Source of the DNA: an uncultured Phascolarctobacterium sp.
GTDB lineage: Bacteria; Bacillota; Negativicutes; Acidaminococcales; Acidaminococcaceae
Length of the DNA: 64,000 bases
Reading direction: 5' to 3'
Assembly (NCBI GenBank): GCA_905200645.1
Contig: CAJKLD010000009.1
Location: 5,377-69,376 of the forward strand
Shown: one piece after another, positions 53,747-62,387 of the stretch
Numbering within the stretch: position 1 is the stretch's first letter
How the letters are laid out: each line of letters starts with the position of its first letter
Translations under genes and position numbers: made by a program
Notes under the pieces: generated by a model
Database searches by the model: none
Told to the model about the DNA's origin: nothing
Seen by the model: the letters and a program-made list of their open reading frames with translations, nothing else

Positions 53747-55699
53747 TTATAAATCAGAATTTTGTTTAATCGCGCCCTTAATTTTATTGGTCTTTTGCCA
53801 AAAGAAGGTCAAAACGATTAACGCAATACCAACACCGTCAGTAATCGTTCCGGGAACAATCATGCACACGCCGCCAACCAAGAAAGCAATTCTTTGCGGC
53901 AGATTAAGCAGATTTTGACAGAAGCCAATCATGGACATAGATACGCCCCACATACCAATGATAGCAGTCAGCGCGCTGTAAGTAATAGTAAACGGAGTAG
54001 CGTTAATCATGAGCAGCTCCGGCGCCAGTACAAAAATGTACGGAACAATAAAGGCTGCAATAGCCAGCTTCGCAGCAATTACGCCGCAGCGCATGGGGTT
54101 AGCACCTGCAATACCGGCTCCCGCATACGCAGCCAAGGCAACGGGCGGAGTTACGTCGGCAACAATACCAAAATAGAAAGCAAACATATGCGCCGCCAAA
54201 ACAGGCACGTTCATTTGAATCAAGGCAGGAGCCGCAATAGTAGAAGTAATTACATAGTTTGCCGTAGTCGGCACGCCCATGCCAAGAATCAAAGAAGTAA
54301 TCATGGTAAAGAACATTGCCGGCAGCAGCTTGCCGCCTGCCAAGTCCAGCAAAGCGGTAGCAACCTTCAGGCCAACGCCGGTTTTGGTTACAACGCCGAT
54401 AATGATACCGGCAGTAGCGCAGGCAATCAATACGCCAAGCACGCCTTTAGAACCGTCAATTAAGCCTTGAATAATTTGCTTAAAGGTAATACGGGTAGAT
54501 TTACGCAGGCAGGCGCAGATAATACTTAAGGCAATCGCCGCTAAGGCAGCTCTCATAGGAGTATAACCGCTTACCAGCAAATAAATAATTACAATCAAGG
54601 GAATGGCCAAATGACCCTTTTCCAAGAATAAATCTTTAAATTTAGGCAACTGGTCACGCGGAGTACCTTGTAAGCCAAATTTTTTAGCTTCATAATGAAC
54701 GCCCAGCCATACGCCGATATAATAAAGCATTGCCGGAATTACGGCAGCCTTAACAACGTCAAAATAAGGAACGCCGACAAATTCTGCCATTAAAAAGGCG
54801 GCAGCACCCATAACGGGAGGCATCAGCTGGCCGCCGGTAGAAGCGGCAGCCTCAACAGCGCCGGCAAACGCGGGACGATAACCTAATTTTTTCATCATGG
54901 GAATAGTAAAGGAACCGGTACCGGCAACGTTACCTACGGAAGAACCGGAAACAGTACCCATCAAGCCGGACGATAAAACGGCAACCTTAGCGGGACCGCC
55001 TGCTGCCCAACCGGCGATAGCGTTAGCCAAATCAATAAAAAACTTGCCCAAGCCGGTTGCTTCCAAATAGGCGCCGAACAGAATAAACAAATAAATAAAG
55101 GTGGAAGATACGCCCATAGGAGTACCAAAAATACCTTCGGTAGTAAAGAAAAGGTGGTCAAACATTTCTTCCAAACCAACGCCGCGATGCGCCATAATAC
55201 CGGGAATATAAGAACCAAAGAAAGCATACAGCAGGAATACGAAAGCTACAATAATCATAGGCCAGCCAACAACACGACGGGCGGCTTCAAATACTAAAAC
55301 TGTACCAATAAGCGCAACAATAAAATCCGTCTCCGTATTCAAACCGGCACGCAGCACCAGCTCGCTGTAATTTACTACAATATACATCGCCGAGCACGCG
55401 CTGACCAAAGCAAAAATTACATCAATAGGATTCATCTTAGTTTTAGACCAAGATTTTCTTGTCGGATAAAGTAAAAAAATCAACAAAAAGCCAAAAGCTA
55501 AATGCACGGCACGCTGCAAATGAGCATCTAAAATACCAAAGGTAGCTGTATAAAGCTGAAAAATAGCAAATAAAATACAAATTGCATTGATAACATAGCC
55601 CCAAAAACCGCTTAGCTCGCGTTTATTTGATTCTTTATCAAATTTTTGCAGTACCTCTTCTGCCGAAAGCTCTCTGATTTTTTCTTCTTTTGCAGACAT
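53747..55699 (-). CDS. TRAP transporter fused permease (TAXI type), first copy
   Basis: This permease joins the small (DctQ-like) and large (DctM-like) membrane subunits. The 650-residue protein has an N-terminal hydrophilic tail, four DctQ-like helices (residues about 30-130), then the DctM domain with FILFGAYLEATGLGKFFIDL, GTVSGSSVGNVAGTGSFTIP, AAASTGGQLMPPVMGAAAFL and LGMGVPTTANYVITSTIAAP. Order is binding protein, DUF1850, permease, all on the minus strand. The substrate is unknown; carboxylates are common for this family. Confidence 0.93.
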   Translation of the reverse strand: MSAKEEKIRELSAEEVLQKFDKESNKRELSGFWGYVINAICILFAIFQLYTATFGILDAHLQRAVHLAFGFLLIFLLYPTRKSWSKTKMNPIDVIFALVSACSAMYIVVNYSELVLRAGLNTETDFIVALIGTVLVFEAARRVVGWPMIIVAFVFLLYAFFGSYIPGIMAHRGVGLEEMFDHLFFTTEGIFGTPMGVSSTFIYLFILFGAYLEATGLGKFFIDLANAIAGWAAGGPAKVAVLSSGLMGTVSGSSVGNVAGTGSFTIPMMKKLGYRPAFAGAVEAAASTGGQLMPPVMGAAAFLMAEFVGVPYFDVVKAAVIPAMLYYIGVWLGVHYEAKKFGLQGTPRDQLPKFKDLFLEKGHLAIPLIVIIYLLVSGYTPMRAALAAIALSIICACLRKSTRITFKQIIQGLIDGSKGVLGVLIACATAGIIIGVVTKTGVGLKVATALLDLAGGKLLPAMFFTMITSLILGMGVPTTANYVITSTIAAPALIQMNVPVLAAHMFAFYFGIVADVTPPVALAAYAGAGIAGANPMRCGVIAAKLAIAAFIVPYIFVLAPELLMINATPFTITYSALTAIIGMWGVSMSMIGFCQNLLNLPQRIAFLVGGVCMIVPGTITDGVGIALIVLTFFWQKTNKIKGAIKQNSDL

Positions 55700-55727
55700 A
55701 GGGTATCAGCTCCTCTCATAAATTAAA

Positions 55728-56267
55728 TTACAAATAATTCTCCAGCAAATATTGATAACGATATTGAACTTTTATTTTCAATGCCGTTCCCTGACCGTAA
55801 AGCTTAATCAAGTCATAATCATCCTTATCATGGATAATATGCTGCATAGCCTGTTCAGAAATACGCAAGTCCAAATCTTTATAGGGTCTGTTCATTTCCA
55901 AAAGGAATTTTCCGTCATCCGTCCTAGTAAGCCTGCCTTCGCCGGGCGCATAAGGATAACCCCAGCCTAGGGATTCAAAACTAGTATGGGTCATAGTCAT
56001 ATCGTCGACAGCATTGATGCGAAAATAATCATCCCATTTTGTTTTTTCTACCGAATGAGTTAAGCTAATACTCCATTCATCACCAACATAAGTAGCAAAA
56101 GAAAACGGTTGCCTATCTCCTTCAGGTATGACTGCTACTACTAAGCGCGTGCCATACCATGCTAAAAAAAGAATTATTACGCTTAAAAAAATTACTAAAT
56201 TCTTAATTGGGAAAAAAGACCGGGAGCCGGCAATAGCCGGTTTCCGGTCTTTGAAGTTCGGCTTCAT
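55728..56267 (-). CDS. DUF1850 membrane-anchored protein of the first TAXI-TRAP operon
   Basis: The 179-residue protein has an N-terminal membrane anchor (IKNLVIFLSVIILFLAWYG), then the DUF1850 domain with WSISLTHSVEKTKWDDYFRI and HTSFESLGWGYPYAPGEG. DUF1850 proteins accompany TAXI-TRAP systems; function is unknown. The first 17 codons run through a strong terminator-like hairpin (56218-56249) and the ATG has a poor ribosome site, so the start is uncertain. A non-ATG start at the membrane anchor is conceivable. Confidence 0.85.
   Translation of the reverse strand: MKPNFKDRKPAIAGSRSFFPIKNLVIFLSVIILFLAWYGTRLVVAVIPEGDRQPFSFATYVGDEWSISLTHSVEKTKWDDYFRINAVDDMTMTHTSFESLGWGYPYAPGEGRLTRTDDGKFLLEMNRPYKDLDLRISEQAMQHIIHDKDDYDLIKLYGQGTALKIKVQYRYQYLLENYL
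56218..56249 (-). terminator. Intercistronic terminator-like hairpin inside the first DUF1850 gene
   Basis: On the minus strand GACCGGAAACCGGC pairs with GCCGGCTCCCGGTC around an ATT loop, and is followed by six T. It sits 30-60 nt after the binding-protein stop, so it may terminate most transcripts and raise the ratio of binding protein to permease. Confidence 0.75.
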
Positions 56268-56276
56268 GGAAAAATC

Positions 56277-57245
56277 TTATTTCTCGTTAAAGAATTTTTC
56301 AGCGCCCGGGTTCAATTTAATGGACATACCGTCTTTACCAGTTGCTTTAGTAATAGCATTTGCTGCGGAATGAGCGGCTTTCATGCGATCCAAATTGCCA
56401 TAGAGAACCTTTGCAACTTCATAAGCAGTGTCGGCATCCATTTTGTCGGTAACTGCTAACATACATTTAACTGCAACAGCCGGAACGTCAGTTTCCTGCT
56501 TAGCATAGGTGCCTTTTTTAATAATCAGCTTAGTGTAGAACGGATATTGTTTAATCAGTTCGTCAGCCTTAGCGTCGTCAACAGGAACCAAAACAACTTC
56601 GTTTTGAGTAGAAATATCCTGGATAGCTGCGGTAGGATGGCCGGCAGTTACAAAGGCAGCGTCAACATTGCCGTCTTTTAATGCGCTTGCAGCTTCACCA
56701 AAGGACAGATATTGTACTTTAATGTCGTCATATTTAATGCCATAGGACTCCATAATTTGACGAGCGTTAGCTTCAGTACCGGAACCGGCAGCGCCAACAG
56801 CAATACGTTTACCTTTGAAATCAGCAACAGATTTAATGCCGGATTTTTTCAAGGTTACGATTTGTACAGTTTCAGGATACAAAGTAGCCAAGCCCTGCAG
56901 ATTGTCAACCTTTTTGTCTTTGAACATTTCGGTGCCGTTAACGGCATAGTAAGCAATATCGTTTTGAATAAAAGCAATTTCTACCTTTCCTTGCTTCAGC
57001 AGATTAACGTTAGCAACAGAAGCGCCGGTAGATTGTGCGGAAGCGTTAGCGCCTTTAACATTTTTATTCAGAATATCAGCAAGAGCGCCGCCCAGCGGGA
57101 AATATGTACCGGAAGTGCCGCCGGTAGCAATGTTAATAAATTTTTGTGCCGCCGGTTTTTTCTCTTCTTTTTTATCTCCACCACAACCGGCGATCATGGT
57201 AGCTATAACCATCATTCCAAGTAAAAATGCTAAAATTTTTTTCAT
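56277..57245 (-). CDS. TAXI-family TRAP substrate-binding lipoprotein, first copy
   Basis: The 322-residue protein has a lipoprotein signal (MKKILAFLLGMMVIATMIAG with the lipobox Cys next), so it is anchored to the outer face of the inner membrane. The mature part carries the TAXI hallmarks: NIATGGTSGTYFPLGGALAD, ASAQSTGASVANVNLLKQG, GVDIAFIQND-like KVEIAFIQNDIAYYAVNG, and AVGAAGSGTEANARQIMES. Ligand unknown. First gene of its operon. Confidence 0.92.
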   Translation of the reverse strand: MKKILAFLLGMMVIATMIAGCGGDKKEEKKPAAQKFINIATGGTSGTYFPLGGALADILNKNVKGANASAQSTGASVANVNLLKQGKVEIAFIQNDIAYYAVNGTEMFKDKKVDNLQGLATLYPETVQIVTLKKSGIKSVADFKGKRIAVGAAGSGTEANARQIMESYGIKYDDIKVQYLSFGEAASALKDGNVDAAFVTAGHPTAAIQDISTQNEVVLVPVDDAKADELIKQYPFYTKLIIKKGTYAKQETDVPAVAVKCMLAVTDKMDADTAYEVAKVLYGNLDRMKAAHSAANAITKATGKDGMSIKLNPGAEKFFNEK

Positions 57246-57369
57246 ATCGGTTTCCCCTCCTTATTTTCGAATATGTGCTTAAAAGTCACAGCAACATATT
57301 TTTAGTATTTAATTCGTTAAATCTTTGTAAAATCCTGCTAAAAATGCAAAAAAACTAACTGTATACATA

Positions 57370-57383
57370 ATACTTGCAAGTAT
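57370..57383. promoter_or_regulatory. 14-bp perfect palindrome in the divergent region
   Basis: ATACTTGCAAGTAT lies between the first binding protein (minus) and the EF-hand gene (plus). It could be an operator. The 57246-57592 gap otherwise contains only the plus-strand promoter at 57468. Confidence 0.3.
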
Positions 57384-57467
57384 AAGCTTCTGTCGCCGTC
57401 TAGTATTAAAGAAAAAAAATCCAAACGCCATGTAATTTGCAGACAGCAAATCTTGCTAAGAATATTT

Positions 57468-57496
57468 TTGCCTATTTGCGTAATTTATGTTACAAT
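57468..57496 (+). promoter_or_regulatory. Promoter of the EF-hand gene
   Basis: TTGCCT and TACAAT are separated by 17 nt, with an extended TGT before the -10. The transcript leader would be about 90 nt, ending in AAGGAG before the ATG. Confidence 0.6.
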
Positions 57497-57592
57497 GTGG
57501 ATATTATAATTGCTGCTTACAAGCAAGCAGCAAATTTTTCTCAGCAAAAACAAACAGGCTTTGAGCCTGGATTTTTAAGGAGTGAATAATTC

Positions 57593-57952
57593 ATGAGTTC
57601 CGGAGCTTATCAACTGCGCTTAGTGCGCACACTTTACCAAAATGTTTACGGCTGCATGCTGTACAACGAAAACAACCAACCTATCGGTCAATTAGAGATT
57701 GTTCCCAACATTCCTTTGGACCGCAGCCAGGTTCCTGAAGACGCGCCTGTGGTTTCTGCATATCTGCTGGTTATTGTTAAAGACGCCGATATTAACAAGG
57801 ATAACCTTATTGATTTTGAAGAACGCGCTTCCTACGCTTTACTGAAACGTTTCTCCACTGAAGAAATTGCTTTCCAACATTGCCAATTCTACTATCCGTC
57901 CCCTGCTTTCATTTTTGAACAGCCGGACGCCATCGGCGCGCCTATAATGTAA
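57593..57952 (+). CDS. Small cytosolic protein with a single EF-hand loop, function unknown
   Basis: I do not recognise the family. The 119-residue protein has no signal peptide or membrane segment. It opens MSSGAYQLRLVRTLYQNVYG and has one calcium-loop-like segment, DINKDNLIDFEE (residues 66-77), with Asp/Asn/Asp at positions 1, 3 and 5, Ile at 8, Asp at 9 and Glu at 12. The lysine-rich helix after it (RASYALLKRFSTEEI) resembles the exiting helix. It is a single gene with AAGGAG ribosome site, promoter and terminator, sandwiched between two TRAP operons that run on the other strand. Confidence 0.8.
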   Translation: MSSGAYQLRLVRTLYQNVYGCMLYNENNQPIGQLEIVPNIPLDRSQVPEDAPVVSAYLLVIVKDADINKDNLIDFEERASYALLKRFSTEEIAFQHCQFYYPSPAFIFEQPDAIGAPIM

Positions 57953-57969
57953 AATTTTTACACATAAAA

Positions 57970-58005
57970 AAATCCGAGGTTTGCATCACAGCAAGTCTCG
58001 GATTT
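57970..58005 (+). terminator. Bidirectional terminator between the EF-hand and yccF genes
   Basis: AAATCCGAG/CTCGGATTT arms with an inner TTTGC/GCAAG helix are flanked by A and T runs on both sides. The two genes converge on it. Confidence 0.85.
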
Positions 58006-58016
58006 TTCTTTTCAAT

Positions 58017-58385
58017 TTAATTTTTTGATACTACGCTGGCGCCAAAGGGCATAACCGCCAGCTTAGCGAGCTTAAAATGCTGCAAGCCAAATGGTATGCC
58101 GATAATGGTACAGCAAAGTATCAGGCCAAAGGTTGCGTGCGCCAAGGCCAGCTCAAAGCCGCCGAAAATCAACCACAAAATATTTAAAAGTAAAGAGCCC
58201 GCGCCGCCGCCGTATTGTATTTCCTTGCCAAAGGGAAAAAAGCTGAGCGTACCAAATTTAAAACACTGCATCCCAATGGGTATGCCAATAATACTGATGC
58301 ACCAAAGCAGGCCTACCAAATACCAACCTAAACCGGAAAAAATTCCGCCGAAAAGGAACCAAACTATATTGCCTAAAATGCCCAT
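58017..58385 (-). CDS. yccF: YccF-family inner-membrane protein
   Basis: The 122-residue protein consists of two repeats of the YccF domain (formerly DUF307): GLLWCISIIGIPIGMQCFKF, followed by TLSFFPFGKEI, and later GLILCCTIIGIPFGLQHFKL with AVMPFGASV. Four hydrophobic segments are visible. The function is unknown. It converges with the EF-hand gene and is separated from the second TRAP operon by about 190 nt. Confidence 0.92.
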   Translation of the reverse strand: MGILGNIVWFLFGGIFSGLGWYLVGLLWCISIIGIPIGMQCFKFGTLSFFPFGKEIQYGGGAGSLLLNILWLIFGGFELALAHATFGLILCCTIIGIPFGLQHFKLAKLAVMPFGASVVSKN

Positions 58386-58520
58386 GCACTCACATCCTTT
58401 CTATTCACATTATAACAAAGTATTTTCTGTATGCCTATGAAAAAGAATAGAAATTTCAGTGAAAATTTTAAGATGGTTATTTATTTCGTCATCCGATAAA
58501 ATTTATATGCAAGCATAAAA

Positions 58521-58547
58521 ACTGCCAGTAGAAAAACTACTGGCAGT
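58521..58547 (-). terminator. Terminator of the second TRAP operon
   Basis: Arms ACTGCCAGTAG/CTACTGGCAGT (11 bp) with a 5-nt loop are followed on the minus strand by TTTTTATGC. Confidence 0.85.
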
Positions 58548-58577
58548 AATTTGAAAATATTTTTTACACAGAACAAA

Positions 58578-60560
58578 CTAAGCCGCTTTCAACGCATGCT
58601 CTTTTTTCTTTTGTACCAAATACAGCACTACGCAGGCAGCTATACCGATACCGTCAGTAACGATACCGGGATTCATCAGAGCTAAAGCGCCTACGAGAAT
58701 AACAGCGCGCATCCACACAGCAACCTTAGCCAAGAAATAACCTTCAACAGCAACTGCCAGCAAAAATACGCCGATGCAGGCAGTAATGGCCGTCCAGGCG
58801 CCCTCAATTAAAGTGGTGTTGATAAGCATCAGCTGCGGTGAAAATACAAACATAAACGGAACAATAAAGCCCGCAATAGCCAGCTTTACCGAAGCCACGC
58901 CTGTTTTCATCGGGTCGCCGCCGGAAAGTCCGGCTGCCGCAAAGGAAGCCAAAGCTACTGGAGGCGTTAAATTTGCAAACATAGCATAATAGAAGGAAAA
59001 CATGTGCGCTGCCGCAGGAGCGATACCCAATTTAGACAAAGCAGGAGCCGCAATAGCCGCAGTAATAATATACGCAGGAATAGAAGGCAGACCCATGCCC
59101 AAAATCATGCAGGTAATCATGGTAAATATCAACGTAAAAAGAATGCTGGTGCCGCCAAGCGCTATGATCGTGTTAGCCATGGTCAGGCCAAAACCGGTTT
59201 TAGAGCAGACGCCGATAATAATACCAACGCAGGCGCAGGCAATCGCTACGGATACAGTTTGCTTGGCGCCGTTTGCCAAAGCATCAATCATATCCCTAAC
59301 GCTCATACGCGTATCTTTTTTCAGCTGCGCTACTACAATGGTTACAACAATAGTCAGCACCGCAGAATAAACTACGGTAGTACCGGAGAAAAACAACATG
59401 TACAACAGGAAAAATACCGGCAGCAGCAAATGTCCGCGAGCATTTAAAACTGTTTTCAAAACCGGCAGCTGCTCCTTAGGCAGACCAACTAAACCGTCTT
59501 TAGAAGCACGCAGCTGCACTTGAATAATAATGCCTAAATAATACAGCAGCGCCGGAATAGCAGCCCAAACAATTATGCTGGAATATTTTACGCCCAGCAT
59601 TTCAGCCATAATAAAAGCCGCAGCCCCCATAATTGGCGGCAGAAGCTGACCGCCAACAGAAGCGGCAGATTCTACGGCGCCGGCAAATTCTTTAGAATAA
59701 CCGGTTTTTTTCATCAAAGGAATAGTAAAAGCGCCGGTCGTAACAACGTTGGCAACGGCAGAACCATTAATGGAGCCTAAAAAGCCGGAAGCGATAACAG
59801 AAACCTTCGCCGGGCCACCCTTAGTATGGCCTGCTAAAGACAAGGCCAAATCGTTGAACAGCTGACCCATGCCGGATTTACTCATTACAGCGCCAAAAAG
59901 AATAAACAAAAAAATATAGCTGGCAGCAACATTGACAGACGTACCGTAAATACCTTCCGTATTAGCAAAAAAGTGGTTGGATAAGCTGGTCCAATCATAA
60001 CCGCGGTGCATAAACATACCGGGCATGGAACGTCCAAAAATACCGTAAGCAATAAATACTAAGCTTAATAACGATAACACATTACCGCTCACACGGCGGG
60101 AGGCTTCCAATACTAAAACTACCAATAAGGTTGCCATTGCCATATCCATAGTATTAGCATTCCCGGCTCTTTCTACAAAGCCTTGATAATCGGTAGTAAT
60201 ATAGATTGGAGCAGCTAAAGATGCTGCCACTAACAGCCAATCAATAATAGAAGGCGTTGTAAAGCTGGATTTTTTCGTCATAGGGTACATGAGAAAAGTT
60301 AGTACCAACATCATCGAAACGTGAATAGAACGATGAATTAAGGTCAAAGGCGGGCCAAAAGTAGCCGTATAAAGATGATAACAGGACACAAGTATGCACA
60401 GCACAAAGAACAATTTCTTCATAAAGCCGGAAAATGTTCTCGTAGTAGATTCCTTGTCTAATTTTTTTATAATTTCCTCTGACTTACTTTGCATTTCCGC
60501 ACTGGCTTCGGTAAAGCTGGCTGCTTTTTCTTCAGCAGCTTTATTTTTAATATCTGGCAT
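58578..60560 (-). CDS. TRAP transporter fused permease (TAXI type), second copy
   Basis: The 660-residue protein (from MPDIKNKAAEEKAASFTEAS; AGGAGGGG lies 8 nt upstream) is a paralogue of the permease at 53747-55699. It has the DctQ-like helices and the DctM motifs FILFGAVMSKSGMGQLFNDL, GSINGSAVANVVTTGAFTIP, ESAASVGGQLLPPIMGAAAF and LGMGLPSIPAYIITAAIAAP. Sequence divergence from the first copy is considerable, so the substrates probably differ. It overlaps the DUF1850 gene by 14 nt. Confidence 0.93.
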   Translation of the reverse strand: MPDIKNKAAEEKAASFTEASAEMQSKSEEIIKKLDKESTTRTFSGFMKKLFFVLCILVSCYHLYTATFGPPLTLIHRSIHVSMMLVLTFLMYPMTKKSSFTTPSIIDWLLVAASLAAPIYITTDYQGFVERAGNANTMDMAMATLLVVLVLEASRRVSGNVLSLLSLVFIAYGIFGRSMPGMFMHRGYDWTSLSNHFFANTEGIYGTSVNVAASYIFLFILFGAVMSKSGMGQLFNDLALSLAGHTKGGPAKVSVIASGFLGSINGSAVANVVTTGAFTIPLMKKTGYSKEFAGAVESAASVGGQLLPPIMGAAAFIMAEMLGVKYSSIIVWAAIPALLYYLGIIIQVQLRASKDGLVGLPKEQLPVLKTVLNARGHLLLPVFFLLYMLFFSGTTVVYSAVLTIVVTIVVAQLKKDTRMSVRDMIDALANGAKQTVSVAIACACVGIIIGVCSKTGFGLTMANTIIALGGTSILFTLIFTMITCMILGMGLPSIPAYIITAAIAAPALSKLGIAPAAAHMFSFYYAMFANLTPPVALASFAAAGLSGGDPMKTGVASVKLAIAGFIVPFMFVFSPQLMLINTTLIEGAWTAITACIGVFLLAVAVEGYFLAKVAVWMRAVILVGALALMNPGIVTDGIGIAACVVLYLVQKKKEHALKAA

Positions 60561-61047
60561 CAAAAAGTCCCCTCCTTTCAATCACTAAAACTAATCTAGA
60601 ATGCTCCGGTAAAATTCTTCCGCTAGTAACCAACACATCATTTACTTTGATATCCCTTGTAGCAAAGTGAGAATTTATCCAAACAAATCTTGGAAAAATT
60701 TGACCTATTTCTTCCATATAAATACGCCCGTTTTTTATACTGGTGCGTTTCCCCTTGTTCTCCGGTATACCTGCGCCAAAAGCAGGAAAAGAAATAGCGT
60801 CAAGTTCCAAAGTATTATCTGAATTAATGTGATAATATTCGTGCCAGGAAATGCGTTCCCACGAATGTATCCAGCCAAAAAACAGCTTATCACCTGTTTT
60901 CACAGGATAGCGCACATACTCTTTTTCGGTCTGATAATCATAGATACGCAGGATTTTTTCCTCCGAATATAGATACTGCCAGCCAAAAAGGCCGGCAGCA
61001 ACTATGCTTAACAATAGAATTAACGAAAGTAATGTCTTCTTAGACAT
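60547..61047 (-). CDS. DUF1850 membrane-anchored protein of the second TAXI-TRAP operon
   Basis: The 166-residue protein starts with a membrane anchor (KTLLSLILLLSIVAAGLFGW). The DUF1850 domain follows, with LFFGWIHSWERISWHEYYHI and DAISFPAFGAGIPENKGKR. It has the same place between binding protein and permease as the first copy. It starts 3 nt after the binding-protein stop, with no terminator hairpin in between, unlike the first operon. Confidence 0.88.
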   Translation of the reverse strand: MSKKTLLSLILLLSIVAAGLFGWQYLYSEEKILRIYDYQTEKEYVRYPVKTGDKLFFGWIHSWERISWHEYYHINSDNTLELDAISFPAFGAGIPENKGKRTSIKNGRIYMEEIGQIFPRFVWINSHFATRDIKVNDVLVTSGRILPEHSRLVLVIERRGLFDARY

Positions 61048-61050
61048 GAA

Positions 61051-62058
61051 TTATTTCAGCATGCCTTTCTCTTTGTAGTACTTTTCAGCGCCGGGATGCA
61101 GCTTAACAGAAGTACCTTGGATACCGCGCAGAGCAGTTTCCGGTTTAATTTCGCGTTTAGCAGTTGCATGGGAAGCGCCGATAGTTTCCAAACCCTTAGG
61201 ATCATAAATACCGGTCAGCAGATCGTATACAACGTCATCAGAAAGATTTTTGCTAACCAGCATAATGTTCATTACAGCAGCAGTAGTGGTATCAGCTTTA
61301 GTGCCATAGGTTTCTTTCGGGATTTTCCATTCTACATAGAACGGATATTTTGCAATCAATTTTTTGAGAGCTTCGCCTTCAACAGGAACGAATACGATTT
61401 CTTTAGAAGTGCCTAATTCTTTAATAGTAGCATTGCCAAGGCCGGAGGTTACAAAAGCAACGTCGCACTGACCATTTTTAATTTGGTCAATAGCTTCGCC
61501 GTAAGACAAATAGTCAACCTTAGCGTCTTTATAAGTCATGCCGTGAGCTTCAAACATCATGCGGGCATTCAGTTCAACGCCGGAGTTAGGAGCGCCAACG
61601 CCAACACGTTTACCTTTCATGTCCTCAAATTTAGTGATGCCGCTGTCTTTAGTGGTAACGATTTGGCATACGTTAGGCCACAAGCCCATCATAGCACGCA
61701 GGTCAACCGCTTTGGGTTTGCCTTGATATGCGCCAAAGCCTTCAACAGCTTGGATAACGGAATCGCTCATAGCAATGGCCAACTCACCTTTACCGGTTAA
61801 AATAGCGTTAATATTTTCTGCGGTAGCGCCGGTTGCAGTTGCCGAGGTTTTATAACCCATTTCGCCAACTACTTTAGAAAAAGCGCCGCCAATCGGAAAA
61901 TAAATACCGCTGGTAGGTCCGGTCAGCACAGTGATGAACTCTTTGCTGCGATCAACTTTAGTACCTGCAGCTTTGTTATCAGCTTTTTTATCACCGCCGC
62001 AAGCCGCCACGGTTAAAGCCATGACAATCATCATCATGAGAGCTAAAATTTTTTTCAT
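61051..62058 (-). CDS. TAXI-family TRAP substrate-binding lipoprotein, second copy
   Basis: The 335-residue protein has a lipoprotein signal (MKKILALMMMIVMALTVAAC, the last residue being the lipobox Cys). TAXI features follow: TVLTGPTSGIYFPIGGAFSK, TSATATGATAENINAILTGK, ELAIAMSDSVIQAVEG and GVGAPNSGVELNARMMFEAH. It is a diverged paralogue of 56277-57245. An inverted-repeat array overlaps its presumed promoter. Confidence 0.92.
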   Translation of the reverse strand: MKKILALMMMIVMALTVAACGGDKKADNKAAGTKVDRSKEFITVLTGPTSGIYFPIGGAFSKVVGEMGYKTSATATGATAENINAILTGKGELAIAMSDSVIQAVEGFGAYQGKPKAVDLRAMMGLWPNVCQIVTTKDSGITKFEDMKGKRVGVGAPNSGVELNARMMFEAHGMTYKDAKVDYLSYGEAIDQIKNGQCDVAFVTSGLGNATIKELGTSKEIVFVPVEGEALKKLIAKYPFYVEWKIPKETYGTKADTTTAAVMNIMLVSKNLSDDVVYDLLTGIYDPKGLETIGASHATAKREIKPETALRGIQGTSVKLHPGAEKYYKEKGMLK

Positions 62059-62094
62059 AAGTTCCTCGCCTCTTTTCTAAAATTTCTCCGCCAA

Positions 62095-62138
62095 ATTGTA
62101 TGAATACAATTATATGATTGTATTATACCATAATACAA
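62095..62138 (-). promoter_or_regulatory. Array of ATTGTAT/ATACAAT inverted repeats over the promoter of the second TRAP operon
   Basis: On the plus strand ATTGTAT, 2 nt, ATACAAT, 6 nt, ATTGTAT and then TAATACAA follow each other, so adjacent sites form inverted pairs. The minus-strand -10 TATAAT (62122-62127, extended TGG) lies inside the last pair. The layout is that of a cooperative repressor site. The regulator is unknown. Confidence 0.5.
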
Positions 62139-62321
62139 CCTGAAGGCATAGATATATTTTAACTTTAGGTATTAGCGATACCTTTTTGTGACAAATATAT
62201 AAAAAAAGTTACAATAATGTGAAATAGTACGAGTTACGTAGTCAGAACTCCTTTTTGTGTCTTAAGTCAAAAATTCTAAAAAGTTTTCGATGACACAATT
62301 TTCATAATTTCTACTTGTTTC
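62139..62321. other. Intergenic stretch between the TRAP operon and CRISPR array
   Basis: No gene is visible. The only structure noticed is a small hairpin AGGTAT/ATACCT followed by T (62167-62187, plus strand). Single copies of ATTTCTAC occur at 62307 and 62322; only the second fits the CRISPR period. Confidence 0.4.
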
Positions 62322-62353
62322 ATTTCTACTAACGCATTCTGTGTCAGGCGTAG
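62322..62353 (-). repeat. Decayed leader-distal CRISPR repeat
   Basis: The segment matches the array repeat in ATTTCTA (positions 1-7), ACGCA (11-15) and CT (18-19), then loses similarity. It starts 66 nt before the first clear repeat, exactly one repeat-plus-34-nt spacer unit. Such terminal decay is common at the old end of arrays. Confidence 0.5.
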
Positions 62354-62387
62354 CCATCTTACGTGTCTGCTGTGATTCATTAAACAT

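Noticed and set aside
62167..62187. Terminator of the CRISPR transcript
   Set aside because: The T run is on the plus strand, whereas the array is transcribed on the minus strand; the stem is only 6 bp.
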